From Prostheceraeus crozeri (Eukaryota; Platyhelminthes; Polycladida; Euryleptidae): a DNA stretch of 64,000 nucleotides. How positions within the stretch are numbered: the first letter of the stretch is position 1; every line of letters starts with the position of its first letter. Made by a program: the position numbers and the translations under genes. The stretch covers positions 370,341-434,340 of the forward strand of contig CAJQUW010011534.1 in assembly GCA_907163375.1 (NCBI GenBank), given 5' to 3'. The notes beneath the pieces were generated by a model, which saw only the letters and a program-made list of their open reading frames with translations, made no database searches and had not been told where the DNA came from. This document shows positions 10,271 through 22,425 of the stretch, in pieces.

Positions 10271-12330
10271 CTGTCACTGAGTGATTGCACAACACCACTG
10301 AGAAGTCTTACTTGACCCCTGGGATGAGGGATTGGTCCCTTGGATGCTCAGTTAGAATACAAGATACAGCTGTGATCATGAATTTCGTGAGATTGTTGTC
10401 TACACTGCAACTACAGTGAACTGCAAAACAAGTGCTGTGAATTTTCTACAAACCAGAGGAATTTTACACACTCAACGCTCATGCGACGGTAGTGAGACTG
10501 CATTCAGGAGCAAGAGGAGGTCGCTGACGATGCAACACTCGAGGGTGTCCACGAAAACATTGTGGGGGGGGGAGAAGAATAGTAGTACCGATGAATGTTT
10601 ACCGGTGTAGGATATCATCAGAATTTATCTCTGTCACTGCAGATTATAAAGATCATCAACAATTTATTGTTGCATTGTTCTATGATGTCTATCAATCACT
10701 TATTCGTTTTAGCCATAGTCATGACTTAGACACATATTTATAGAATGATCGGGTGCAGACAATGACAATTTTCCCAAAGTGTCAAATGACTTTTTCAAAA
10801 CAAAGTTTTGTTATGTTTAATTAAAATATTGTGAAATAAATTTCACGAGGTAGAACAATACAACTCAAAGAGTAAAAAAGAAAGATTGAGAAGATGAATA
10901 GCCCAGCAATTTCAGATGTTACGGGTTATTATTTTCTTAATATTCCCAAAACATATGATTGAAAAATGTGGATGAATTATATTGTGAAAATAAATAAATG
11001 GTGCAAACAGTCCTTACAAGGACAGATGGTACGTTCACAGTTATAAGACAGTCACAGCACCAACAGAGTCTCCAGATTCTTCCAGGACCACAAGCCGTGG
11101 TGATCACGTCCGCAGCAGTTCGATGATAGTTCGCACATAGAAGATAGGCTGCAACACCGTCAACGGCTCTCGCCGACAACTTCGCTTGGAGAGACCAGAT
11201 TGCGTGAGCGGGCGTTGTTCATGCCGCGTTAAATACGTCTGTGAAGATTCGCTCACGGTCAGCTACCAATTGTTTCGTCACCCATTGTCTGATGCCATGA
11301 CATGTCTGTGTTTTATAGTACCCTATATTATAATCTTTTTTCTTATATTTACAAAGTTTTTAATCTATTTCAATATCGATTCTGTTTGTGTCTGTGTATC
11401 TTCTTCTAATTTACTTGTTTCTTGTCAATATAATAATTCTTCTTATTTTCTTTCTTTTTTTCTGTCTCGGGTTTGTTTGTTTCTTATTATAATTTATTTA
11501 ATTTTTTTTTATTTTTCTTATTGCTCTAATCATATTACCTTTGTCAGTAGTGCTTATATTGTCAGTCATGTACCATAGATAGCTGACAAGCTGGACTTTT
11601 GTATGACATTGGAACTTGAAATGCATGCCGCGGAAAAGTTATTGCTCTAACAATGGAATGGAGATTGTTCTCACAAAACAATGAAATGCATAATAAATGC
11701 ATAATAAAGCAAGAAGACAAACTGCCTAGCACACAACACAGATAATCAATTAATTGCTAATTACAGTCACTAAAAGCGTCAGATGAAAAGACTTTAATGT
11801 TGGTCTCAAAAAATCCTAAAATTGAGTCTCAGATTTTTTGTAGACAAACACCCTGTGTAGCAACATTGACCCAGATTGACACAGTACCGATCGGCTGAAA
11901 TAACCATCAACAAAGCGAAAAGTTTGATTTCTATGGATGTGACATTTCCTTATTTTCAAGGATTTCACCTCGTGTTCGATTTTTAATTGTTGAAATTTTA
12001 TTAAAAATTAGTTTGAAGGAATAAGAACACATGAGGTCATTGGGGAAGGGGTAGGCATCGAGTGTGCACCTACTTCAACATCCTACTATTTCATATTTCT
12101 GCAAGTGAACGCTTCGCTGCTTATCTAAGCTCATTCATTGGTCCTGGTGCCTCATAGCCACTTGCATAAGGCGCCTCATGAAACCTCATTAAATCAATCC
12201 TTCAATGCCCAATGTAGGCATCCTTTTTTGTATCATTCCGACCGACGTTTTTGGGCCAACGTTCAGCTTATAAAGACAGAACATTAGTAACCAAAAGAAA
12301 TATAACATCAGAGCACATTTCTACATAACC
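10271..12330. other. Intron sequence with a GC-richer block followed by a T-rich block
   Basis: 10990-11270 is markedly more GC-rich than its surroundings and is followed at 11310-11545 by a strongly T/pyrimidine-rich strand. A plus-strand frame of 130 codons spans the junction, but its second half is low-complexity Phe/Ile/Leu and is probably not a gene. The contrast in base composition suggests a fragment of a mobile element, but I could not name it. Confidence 0.35.
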
Positions 12331-12412
12331 TTGATCGTAGGTTCGAATCCTACCAGCCGCACATATTTTGCATGGAAATTTCATCTATCGTTTATTTAAT
12401 TTCATAGTTGTT
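12331..12412 (+). mobile_element. tRNA-derived SINE fragment (3' half of tRNA plus body)
   Basis: A tRNA T arm and 3' acceptor strand (TCGTAGGTTCGAATCCTACC then AGCCGCA) with a perfect B box is followed by CACATATTTTGCATGG and an AT-rich body. The same body segment recurs at 12611, so this is a dispersed family rather than a tRNA gene. The D arm and anticodon arm are missing. Confidence 0.7.
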
Positions 12413-12585
12413 CATTGCATTCACGACATAGTGTAAGATGCTTTGGTGGACAATCGTTCCCCGATACTTGCCTTAATTTCGTCGGTCACAATTGTGACGT
12501 GTTCTTTGTTCATTGATTATTATTGCCTTGACAACTGATGTGTGGTGGTGAGGGTTTGATCCTGTCAATTGACACAGTCGCTTAA

Positions 12586-12670
12586 GTGGCTCGTAGCTGA
12601 GTTGGCAGAGCACATATTTTGCATGGCAATTTGATCAATCATTTATTTTATTTCATTGTTGTCAATCAAT
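12586..12670 (+). mobile_element. tRNA-derived SINE fragment (5' half of tRNA plus body)
   Basis: GTGGCTCGTAGCTGAGTTGG followed by CAGAGC is a tRNA acceptor and D arm with an A box. It is joined directly to the body CACATATTTTGCATGGCAAT that also follows the 3' half at 12360. The two fragments carry complementary halves of one tRNA head; the acceptor strands GTGGCT and AGCCGC would pair. The internal tRNA deletion here lies between the D arm and the 3' end. Confidence 0.7.
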
Positions 12671-15600
12671 GTGATTCTAAAAGTGACTTGTATTTGGCTG
12701 CTAAGTAGTATTTCATTGTTTCTAGAATTATTCAACCAAATTTCCAAACTGTCGTATATGCCAACACCGTTTATGTCGTTTGTAATGTTTACTTGAGGAG
12801 GCAACATTAACGGTAAGATTTATGTTGCCACTCTCAGCTACGCACAGTGCCAAGAACGTTAGTGAATTCCGTTTGAAAATAATTCGAAATAACTCGGGCA
12901 ATAAGTGTTGAATGGCAGTTTGAGTAGAAAACTCGATATTCTGCACATGACGCCGAAGTTCGGCAAAATACTGCTGTCAGCGGATCTACGTGTCTTTGGT
13001 CTACCTTGTGGTGATAGCGGAGATGTTATCTGTGTTCCCATGTTCCTGCTTATCGTCTCTTTACTTCCATGTGTGAATGATGAATATGTCTGTTACATTG
13101 AGTGACAGATTACTGTGTGAATCCTGAATGCCGCCTCTGATCCAGGAACGTTCCAATGAAAATCAAAAACCTTCCTAATCATTCACATTTCAAATGGTAA
13201 TGTCTTAGTTTTTACAAATCTAATGATATTCAAAGGCCAAATGATAATGCCATATTCAACATTCTAAATGCTTAATGGATGTCTATGACACGTAATATGC
13301 TCTGATTGGAAATCGATATGCTTTACTGATAGTTTTTATGCAATAAGTGACGAAATTATAATATAAATGGAGAAATTCGGGCAAATTTAGTAAACTACAT
13401 TCTGGTATATTTTTTCATTTTATGTTTACAAAAACATCGGCAGTTACTCACTCGGGAGAGTTTTTGCCTATTTCAACTTTTAAGTTACATATTTACTTTC
13501 CAGTGAGCCCAATCCAATGATTTTTGGGAATGATTTTATTGAAAAACAACTGAAAGTCGCGGAAGAGTGCGTCTTCTTTCTGCCGTATTGCGATGAATGC
13601 TCACGGACAAACATCCCCCACAGCTACTGGATCTACTAAGTGCTGTGAACATCGTTGTACTGCATTAACGTTTCAATCACATTAACTTATCATCAGAGGC
13701 ACTCGCACATGTGCAATTGCACACGATGCAAGTATCAGTGTTGACCTAATATCGACTTTCATCCTCACGACAATTCATATCACAAACAAACGATCAAATG
13801 TCGGTGTTTTCAACAGCAATTTCCGTAAATTTACCGAAACTTATTCGGGATATTGAAACTGCCGTGAATTTTACAATAATGCATGATGCATCATAATTTT
13901 TATTCCAAGTGGTACAATTCGCAAACTTCCAAATTCAGATTGACATGCTTATCCTTTTGAAGCAGAAAGACAAAAAGTTGCAATTAAGATTATGAATATC
14001 TTGACAGCAGATACCATAAGATGGAGCAATTCGAACACCTAATCATTATTTGTCTTTAATGGCCAGATACAAGTTGTTGCATGCCTCTATCAGAGTCAGA
14101 ACACATTCCTAAAGTTTAAATTACATATAGGCGAGAGCATATATAGGCCTACACAGACAGAGGGAATCAATAGATACGATAGAACTGCCATCAGTATTCG
14201 AAGTACTCAATTCAATTACTACTACTATTACTATTAGTATTCAGTTCTCAAAACTTCGAAAGTGATTGAAAAATATATTTTCATGATTTTTCATAACGAT
14301 CGATCGAGTATTGCGGTTTCTTGTTAATCAATCTGACCAGGCCTCTGGATACAACATTATAAACGTTTGAAAAATCATCTGTTTGTTTGACTTAGCAGTG
14401 GTTTACCCAGCTGAAGACGGAACCCGTTCAATCTGTTCCTACACGATTGGATATTTCTCAGATGCTATCGCAATGACAATTCGTTGAAGGTTTAATGTTG
14501 GTAATCCATATTTTGAGTGTGCCAAATGTATATAGACTTTCTTAAGCGTTTTTTCTATTTGATCTGACTCTTTGTTCGTTTAGAATTATAGATTTTGTTG
14601 GTGTCCGAATTACACATTTTTTCTATTTCTAAATAGTCCTCTTAGAAATTACCCAGACAAATTTCAGCAAGGCTTGCTCACTACATATTGCAAATATTGT
14701 CCCATTTGCGGTTCATGTAGGATTTTAGAACACTAGCATCAACATAAACAACTAAAATTTAAAAAAAGTTGTCCGAATTACCCCATTTTGCGGTAAATAA
14801 AATCAATCAGTCAATGAAAATAATTTAGGACTGTTTTGCAGCCATGCTGTTGTTGTTTATGAAACATTCTAATAGCACCTACTGACCGAATCAAAATTGG
14901 GATCACATAAGAGGCTTTATTATCAGATATTTGATGATGGACCACTAAGAGAGTGTGGCGTTGAATGAAATTCTGTCATGATTATCTAGAGCAGCATACA
15001 TGTGACTATAAAAATCATGAGATATTAAGTCAAGGATTCTTTTTGACCTCCATAATTGTCTACTTTTCCTCGGTCAAGAAGTAGGCAATGAAGCGTTTTG
15101 GTCTTGAATTAGTTGGTCTAAGCTTTTAAGATGTTTTTTTTTAGCTCAGCGAATGTCTTCTGTTGACCCACTAACCCTAAATACTTTTTCTAATTTCCGC
15201 AAATCCCGCTAAGGCAAATTGCAGTTCCTGGTTCACATTCTTCAACATACAGCGCTTCCTAATTGATATATAGCCCTGACCGGCGAAGTGTTATTGATAT
15301 CATCACCCGCGGAACTTCACCTAATTTCGAATCTCAGACAATGTCACTTCTATCGTGAATTCAACCGACGTTGTAAATAGTTGATGTTCCTTCCATACCT
15401 AAATGATGAAGAAAATGCTCTAGCAATCCAATCTCTATGGGACATTCTTGTCAATTTCCTTGGTGCGTTCTAGGAAATGGTTCCGGAGGACATCAATAAC
15501 TGCAGAATGGTCACGAATTTCTTGAAGTGTTGAACGCTCTTTCAAGAATGAGATTGAATTCTTGCAATAATGTTGGTAATATTTGTCAAAAGCAAACATT

Positions 15601-16080
15601 CCTTTGAAAACCATATGCATGGAAGATTGTTTGAAGACCATTGATTAAAATGACTGTTTGCACATTCTAATTGCTCTTCTGATTTTATGGGATTGAATAA
15701 TTAAATGACAGAAGATTGATTTTGGTTTTTGATGTCAATATTTGCAACCGAATGAGTTTATTCTTCGCATATGTTCAATTTCACTCTCACATGAGCAACC
15801 TTCGAGATATTATCGAACCTAGAAACGTCTGCTCAGAGATCGCAATTCTCCGTTTTTTTACGAAATTAGTATAATGTAAATATTTCAAATTCATGCATTC
15901 AAACCGTGGTTTCCCGATTTTCCGTTTTTTCTTGGGTGAATTGCGATCCCTACGTCTGTTGGCTAGCGTAGGGTGATTGTAGTGGACAGAATAAAATTGA
16001 AAATTAGGATTTTAGCTTTCTTGCATGGATCTGCGGATGGATAGTATTCCTACAACTCAAAGTCTTAGTCCATTATGCTA
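12671..16080. other. Intron sequence without a supported gene
   Basis: AT-rich. I saw only a short ACT/ATT trinucleotide microsatellite at about 14217-14240 and scattered short frames without recognisable domains. Confidence 0.4.
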
Positions 16081-16715
16081 ACACTGGATCCGATTTGAAC
16101 TTCCACATTAGAACAGTCAAAACTCGCTGAGGTCTTTCTGGCCCTCTGTTTCTCTATAATGAAATTGAGCTGGTTGACTTGGACAAATAGACTGAATTGG
16201 AGTGAGCATTTTTCGAATGTTATCCGAACTGGAAATCGACGTTTGTTTGCTCTCCGATCGAACTTGTTTCAAAACAACAACTGTTTGATATCTTCAATGC
16301 GATTGTTCTTTTTGTGTTTATATACTGTTCTCCTCTGTTTGGAAACTTGCGTTATGATGATGTCAACAAAGTGAATTAAGTTTCTTCGACGTGCTCATCG
16401 GACTATCTGTCATGAGAACTGCACATGTACAGCTATGTTCGAGTCAACAGAATTTAGCACTCAAATTATTATGCAAATGTGGAAGTGGATCTCATCCTTT
16501 GCATCATCTGGTTCCGGAGCGTCTACCAAGAAGCAACCCCTATTGCATGCCTTATTGTTGAACATCCAGACGTTTAAACTCGTTTATCCCATGGGCATGT
16601 TCAATTGCAAATTCTACGAGTTGGCTTACATGATTGTGATAAACATGTGCATAATCATTAACTTCATCTCTGTGTCTGATTTAATCTTTCTCGATTTTCA
16701 TTTCTTCTGGAAATA
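16081..16715 (+). mobile_element. LINE fragment: C-terminal end of the reverse-transcriptase ORF and 3' end
   Basis: The frame at 16159 encodes NRLNWSEHFSNVIRTGNRRL and FALRSNL, which matches the region after the RT palm in non-LTR elements (type LTWSEHVSNVIRKGN). About 290 bp further on, a second frame reads HPLHHLVPERLPRSNPY and later SRRLNSFIPWACSIANSTSW, the usual C terminus of such ORFs. The two blocks are in different frames with stops between them. This is therefore a 5'-truncated, decayed copy of about 0.6 kb, ending near the AATAAA at 16711. It is probably from the CR1/jockey/L2 range of clades; I cannot place it further. Confidence 0.75.
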
Positions 16716-17555
16716 AACATACATAATGGGGTTTCCAGGATGTTCCATGAGTGGCATTCAATGGATAATAAATGAATAATGTCAAAGAATGTAGTACATT
16801 TTCCCCTTAGTAGAATGTTTAGTAATGGATAGGCAGCCTTCTCCGACTAAATGCTTTAATTTTTGGAACCTGCGAATCGGTAATGCATGAAAATCAAATC
16901 GAATGATAGAAAACTTACATGACTTATTTTTTTTTGATTTGCTGGTTGCTTAGCCAACTATGCAATTTTCCAATAAGAAAGTAGGCCCTATGAATATAAG
17001 CCTCATGGGTTTTACATGGCTAGATGCACCTAGGAATTCTTTATTGTCTTTCTGAGATTATTAAAGTCTAATACGTTTTGTAACTCAACCTATTTCGAAT
17101 GACTAATTTGCGCTGAATGATGAGTTAGATATTGGATGTTGATATGACATGCGACTTGCCATTAGCCTTGTTTTTCTTAAATTGCTAGTTCGGTGATCAC
17201 GACTAGCTACGTAACCTTTGGCTCTCAGGGAAAGTCTTTCGTGTCTTACCCGTGACTAAGGCTATCCCTCATTACAGCATATAGGAATTTAATTTACAAA
17301 CAAATAAGGCAAAGGAGCTTTGAATGAAAACAATGAGTCATTATACTTGAACATTTGTATTATATACATATACCACAAAAACTCGGCTAGCGTTAGGCCT
17401 TGCGTCAGTTATTATACAACCGGTCGGCTTAAAGCTGAGGAAAATTGTGAAAAACAGAATAACAATTCAAAGAGATACTATCTTTTTATGTTCAGTAATA
17501 CTTAAGTATGAAAAAATATTTTCCTTGAGGGAAATTTTCATTACGTAAATTTCAG
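16716..17555. other. Intron sequence, nothing recognised
   Basis: AT-rich, with no supported gene or repeat. Confidence 0.4.
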
Positions 17556-17557
17556 CA

Positions 17558-17645
17558 CAACTGTCCGACCTCGACTTCGATATATTTCACATCGAGATCG
17601 AGGTCGGGAAAAAGTTATCGAGGACGCGAGGTCGAGGTCGAAACT
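17558..17645. repeat. CGAGGT-type hexamer patch
   Basis: The motifs CGACCTCGACTTCGAT, CATCGAGATCGAGGTCG and CGCGAGGTCGAGGTCGA occur within 90 bp. This resembles the hexamer subterminal repeats of the hAT element at the window start. A related AATCG-rich patch lies at 18160-18200. No terminal inverted repeat or target duplication could be found, so the patch may be one end of an element or a simple repeat. Confidence 0.5.
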
Positions 17646-19832
17646 CTGTTTTCAATCATTCCTGTCTTAATTTTCAGAAAGCAATCATTGTATTTTTCCA
17701 CCAAGTGAATAATGCTTACGTATATCCTACTTGCCTAAAATTTCAGGAAACAATGTAGAATATGCAAACTTATAAATTCGTCACTCAATGTCACACAAGC
17801 ATATACGGGTACAATTAAAGAATTGCTATGATTTAGAGCACTGTAATGTAGACTTATTCTTGTACAAACTTGGATAAGTTTGGACTTTGAAATGGAAAAC
17901 ACAGAATCTCAGGTTCATGATCTCGTTCTTGAATGAAAGCTAGTCACTAGTTACGTGAACGGCATGAAGCTCGCACTAAAACTGCTTCGACTAGCTCTTG
18001 GCTAGCAACTGGCGTTTTCTTTTTCTTTAAAATCCAAGCATTAGGAGCTCATTATAACGTCACTTTCAAGTCGCGTCGAACGAGAAGAGACTATAAATCA
18101 GAAGAAAACAATTGAAGTACCTAATTTATGACCAGCCGAAGCGAATTCGAATTTTCCAAGCACAAATTTAGAATCGAATCGAATCTCGATGCTTCGCAGC
18201 TCATTATTGATTTGTATCAAATTATTAGAACAGTGCAACGGTAAGAGAACTTACACAAATACAGTTTCAGCCAGGTCTAGGGTGATACATGTGATGTAGT
18301 CTAGGTATTTGAACGACCAAGTGCCATCCACCAGCAATGATTTGCACAGCGTCGTGAATTTTGAGCTGAGATATCCACATCCAAATGTTTTCAAACATAT
18401 GCTCACAGAAATTCATCAAGAAAAACAGCAAGAAGTTGAACACGATCTTCGGCTGCTGCAGTTTAGAAAGTTCTCGAAGGAAATATCAAGTTTAATTCAT
18501 CTTCATCACAAAGTGATATTAGTGTATGCAGACTCTGTTGCTGATACACCTACACGGAAGCAGTACGTTGTCTAGAAGTATGTGATGCAAATTCTAACAT
18601 TCTTCTCGTTTCAAGATACAACTACAATTTTTGTAGCATATTTAATAGTACGAAGATTTTGTTATTTAGAAAATAAATGAGTAAAGAAGAGAAACAAGAT
18701 CTGAAATATTCCTCATTGGAAAATATTTTTTGCAGAAAAAGCACTTAAACGTCAGGATATTTGGATAAATCAACGAAATCAGTGCATTTCTCTCACTGTT
18801 CACCGATTTCGATGACTGATATATCAAAAAGAAGCTCAGGAAATGCTCGTTCTTCTCGCGTTTGATTCATTGTCAAACGCAGAGAGCTTTTTTGAAAAAT
18901 TGCGATTTCCATATCGAATGATTTTTGTATTTTGACCAGAAAACCTAATAGCGAGTTCAAGAATGTAGTAGAAGTTATTTGAAAGCATTATCATCGATTG
19001 AATATTGGTGCAATTCATATCTTCAGTTGCTTGGTGAAATGTGTCCGATGCTAATATTATTCTTTGTGAATATAATATCACATCATCTTCCGCTGTGAAC
19101 TCTGTACGAATGAAAAGAACGAACTTTCCTGATAGTTAGAAGTCAGTCAGCCACATTTAGCATCATGTTCATTCAAGATGAAAGTATAATGAGATTATCG
19201 GATGTTTAATTGAAGGACAAACAATTGATAGATGATAAGTGGAAGTATCAGAGTTGTATAGCTTGGTAGTGATTTACGCTGTTCATTTACACAAGTGCAA
19301 CAGTCTTATGCATCGCCACAAAAATTTTGGAGATTTAAATAATTTGCTCGTATGGTGTTACCTTCTCTACTGTTATATTTCTATTAATGATAGCTCTGAT
19401 GCTACAATAGTTCAAATATTGTAGCATGCAATTTCTGTTATGGTATAAACCGTTGCGTGCTATTTATATATCACTGTCCATTGAAGACTCCATGCGGATT
19501 ACGAAGATAACGATGTTATTATGTCTTCCTAATGAGCACAGTTTTTTGGCATGAAATGCCATTTTTTAGACGGATACTACAGGCATAATTTTCACGCGGT
19601 CATTTTAGTCGTGTGACAGCATTAAAGCAGGATTCATGAGCCTCATGGATTTCCTGGAAACCACTGGACAATCGGATATACAATTCCAAGCTCTGGATTT
19701 CCTGGAAACCTCCTAGAAAATTGTCCTGAGGAAGTAATAGGAGTGTTGTTGTATCACGTGCATGAGTCATGTCATTCATGCAACTCATGAGCGAAGATAG
19801 AGGTGTTACAATAGTTATTTACACAACAAGTA
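17646..19832. other. Intron sequence; short direct repeat only
   Basis: No gene was supported. TGGATTTCCTGGAAACC occurs twice (about 19645 and 19693), and a small AATCG-rich patch sits at about 18160-18200. Confidence 0.4.
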
Positions 19833-19945
19833 CAAAGTATCCAGCTTTATTGCATTTTTTGAGATCAACATGTCTATGCACCAGCCCGAAGGGCGAGGGC
19901 GTAGTTTGTTGATCGAGAAAAATGCAATTAAGCTGGATATCTTTG
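19833..19945. repeat. 113-bp hairpin repeat
   Basis: The left arm CAAAGTATCCAGCTTTATTG continues to GATCAACAT. It pairs with a right arm whose reverse complement is CAAAGATATCCAGCTTAATT and so on. The loop is GC-richer (CAGCCCGAAGGGCGAGGGCG). There is no coding capacity. It is a probable small fold-back element. Confidence 0.7.
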
Positions 19946-20120
19946 CACGAGTTCTGTAAGTAACTGTATATTTCACAGAACTACCAGAATCTATGATCAT
20001 TGATATGATCTTTGATAATGCCCAGAAATTCATTAACGGCCCAGAATTCATGGCCTGGAAATGAAACCATAGAAATATTTCGCAACATGGCATACAATGA
20101 TTATGACATCTACATTTTTC

Positions 20121-20181
20121 GGGCTGTCAATGGCAAATTGTCGGGCCGCTAAGGCGGCCCTCTAATTTGCCATTGACGCCC
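20121..20181. repeat. 61-bp near-perfect hairpin
   Basis: GGGCTGTCAATGGCAAATT pairs with AATTTGCCATTGACGCCC. The inner arms GGGCCGC and GCGGCCC form the top of the stem, leaving almost no loop. The two arms differ by one short bulge and three internal bases. Confidence 0.85.
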
Positions 20182-20272
20182 TCAAAACATAGCTGTCATC
20201 ATATCATTATCCTTAACATGATTTGAAAATCAAATCAAAGCAATTTTGAAATCAGATAGCCTGCTTCTCTGT

Positions 20273-20340
20273 CCATTGTACATGCATAGACTTCTAAATT
20301 TCTCTGGACAGATAGGTTGAAATTGGATTTCTACATGATC
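20273..20340 (+). repeat. Left copy of a 70-bp inverted repeat pair
   Basis: It contains CATAGACTTCTAAATTTCTC, TGGACAGATAGG and TTTCTACATGATCAGGCC. The same elements occur in reverse orientation at 22345-22425. The pair may be terminal repeats of a 2.15-kb element or two independent insertions. Confidence 0.65.
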
Positions 20341-22344
20341 AGGCCAGAAATCTTAAATTAGAATACCTTGCAAATAGACTGACATTAAGTATTATCAAAT
20401 TTTTGCCTGCACAATGCATGTCAAGCACAGTATGTGCGTGTATTCATGAATATTAGGTTTTGGAACGCATGGGCTGACATGCTTATGCCTTAAATTCATG
20501 TGTTTCACCTCGGCGTTATTTGCTTATTTTGCGATATTTCTTCACACAACTTTCTCAGAACTGAGGCATCTGAGATTTTTGAACAAATTTATTGAAAAGT
20601 TGTTGAAAAATTTCACTGAAATTTCGGAAGCCTGATCGTCCGTATGCACAACGAGATTTTACGAAGAAGTAATTGGAAAAACCATCAAGAATCATCAAAT
20701 ATTCATCGATATTCTGAGCACTGACCTTTCAATTTTTAAAGCAAAAACTTTTCCATTACAATTCAGTTTGATCTCATAGAACACCCTCCAGTAAAACATG
20801 TCTAGTTAAAAGGATTACTTTGGGAGAGAAGAAGAGAAGACCACATGATTAATTCCATTCAAAGGTTTTGCAGTTTCAGGGAAATCATTGATGTCGAACA
20901 TTGCTAGATCGCTATTGGTGACAGTGCATTCACGACAAAAATCACATTTTTACATTTCAAGAGTGAAGAGTAAACAGTCACCAATAACATTATCTCGATG
21001 ATTAGCATTCATATTGAAATCAGTCTTTGCATGAAAACATTCTGATCATCTGTGGTTGACTGCATGATATTTTATCATTTACATTTCTCAGACTGAATCC
21101 AGAAAACTTCAATAAAGAAACTGTTTTTTATTTTGTCACACTCTGTAGGTGACGCATGGAGATAAAATAATTTGCTCCACTCATTTGACCCATCCAGCCA
21201 AAACACTTCTCAAGATAATCCGACTGTTCTTTTCCGAGTATCGGTCATTAGCCTCAGAAGATTCTCTATCACAGGTCGGATCGTTCAACATCTGTTAAGA
21301 CCTCCTCAGAAGTGGTTACTCAGGTTGGGAATGCTTTTTGTGTCCATCATCATCGCTTTCATGAAAGTAAATGCAAAGAAGAATCCCCGTATAGTTCACT
21401 TGTCCGTCCTGATCCCGCTTCTGTTCCCTTTGCTTTCAAGACATTCATAATGAAGGAATCGGCGGCTTCTCTTTTCCTCTCGAAACTGTCCCTTACAATG
21501 GTCAATGATTTGGGTAAATCTAGCGGAAATCTTCCGTCCGTTGACTTCGGCTGCACCAGCAACTTTGTCAGTCTTTCCCAAGAATAAAATAATTGAATCC
21601 GATCTCGAATTTCTATTACTGGCTGTCATCCGGATATTATACAAATGTCATCAGATGGAAAACTTTGAAAAACTCGTGATGGATGATATGTGCTTGTTGA
21701 ACTGGATTTCTTCTCTGTGATAGATGCGAACATTCGCAGACTTTTCGACAGTAAATGATGTGACAGTAGTGAAAGGAATATTTCAACTCATGATCGCCCC
21801 AATTAGTCCATGATAGATTTGAAATGTCACAAACCCAGATAGAATGGTTTCTTTGTAGACAAAATTGTTGTAAGAAGACATTTGATCTCTTTAAAAAAAA
21901 TCTTCCGAATGTGTTTCCATTGCCAGGGCATGCACTTGAAAATATAGCTATATCGGATCGCGGCTTTGGAGTTGTTTGGAGCAGCATCTAGACAGATAGG
22001 AAATTTGATGATACTCCTTTAGATTACACGTCTTCATTTTGCCTCTTTGTTTGCAATTATGATTTATGTCCCTTGTGGTGGTATTGAAGTCAGATTCATG
22101 GAAGTGAAAGTTACACAAGACGGAATGTTTAGTTGGGATACAATGCTTTCTACTACTTAACTCGATGCAACTGCAAATTCAAATTTCTTTGTTATGATTT
22201 CGGTTGACAACCAGAAGCGGCATGCATATGTATGTTTGTTATTCTGCATTGAAATGAATCGCACAGGAGACTCATCATTTCAAATAGTCATTGATCACTT
22301 CGATTAGCTACAAAATTCGATCTTTGTAGCACAAACGTTGGTTG
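20341..22344. other. Sequence between inverted copies; no gene supported
   Basis: Several overlapping frames of 60-116 codons lie on both strands at 21172-21987, but none shows a recognisable domain. If the flanking repeats are terminal repeats, this is the interior of a decayed element without a transposase I can recognise. Confidence 0.35.
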
Positions 22345-22425
22345 GCCTGAACATGTAGAAAATGATTTCAAATTTTGCTCACCTATCTGTCCAGAGAAAT
22401 TTAGAAGTCTATGGTACATGCATTT
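22345..22425 (-). repeat. Right copy of a 70-bp inverted repeat pair
   Basis: This is the reverse complement of the 20273-20340 copy. It contains CCTATCTGTCCAGAGAAATT and TAGAAGTCTATGGTACATGC. The copies differ by several substitutions and a short insertion. Confidence 0.65.

Noticed and set aside
11186-11578. 130-codon hydrophobic frame
   Set aside because: The second half is a low-complexity T-rich strand. The hydrophobic residues follow from base composition.
12331-12362. tRNA gene
   Set aside because: Only the T arm and acceptor end are present, joined to a body shared with another locus. It is a SINE fragment.
19815-20093. 92-codon minus-strand frame
   Set aside because: It overlaps the 113-bp hairpin and shows no domain.
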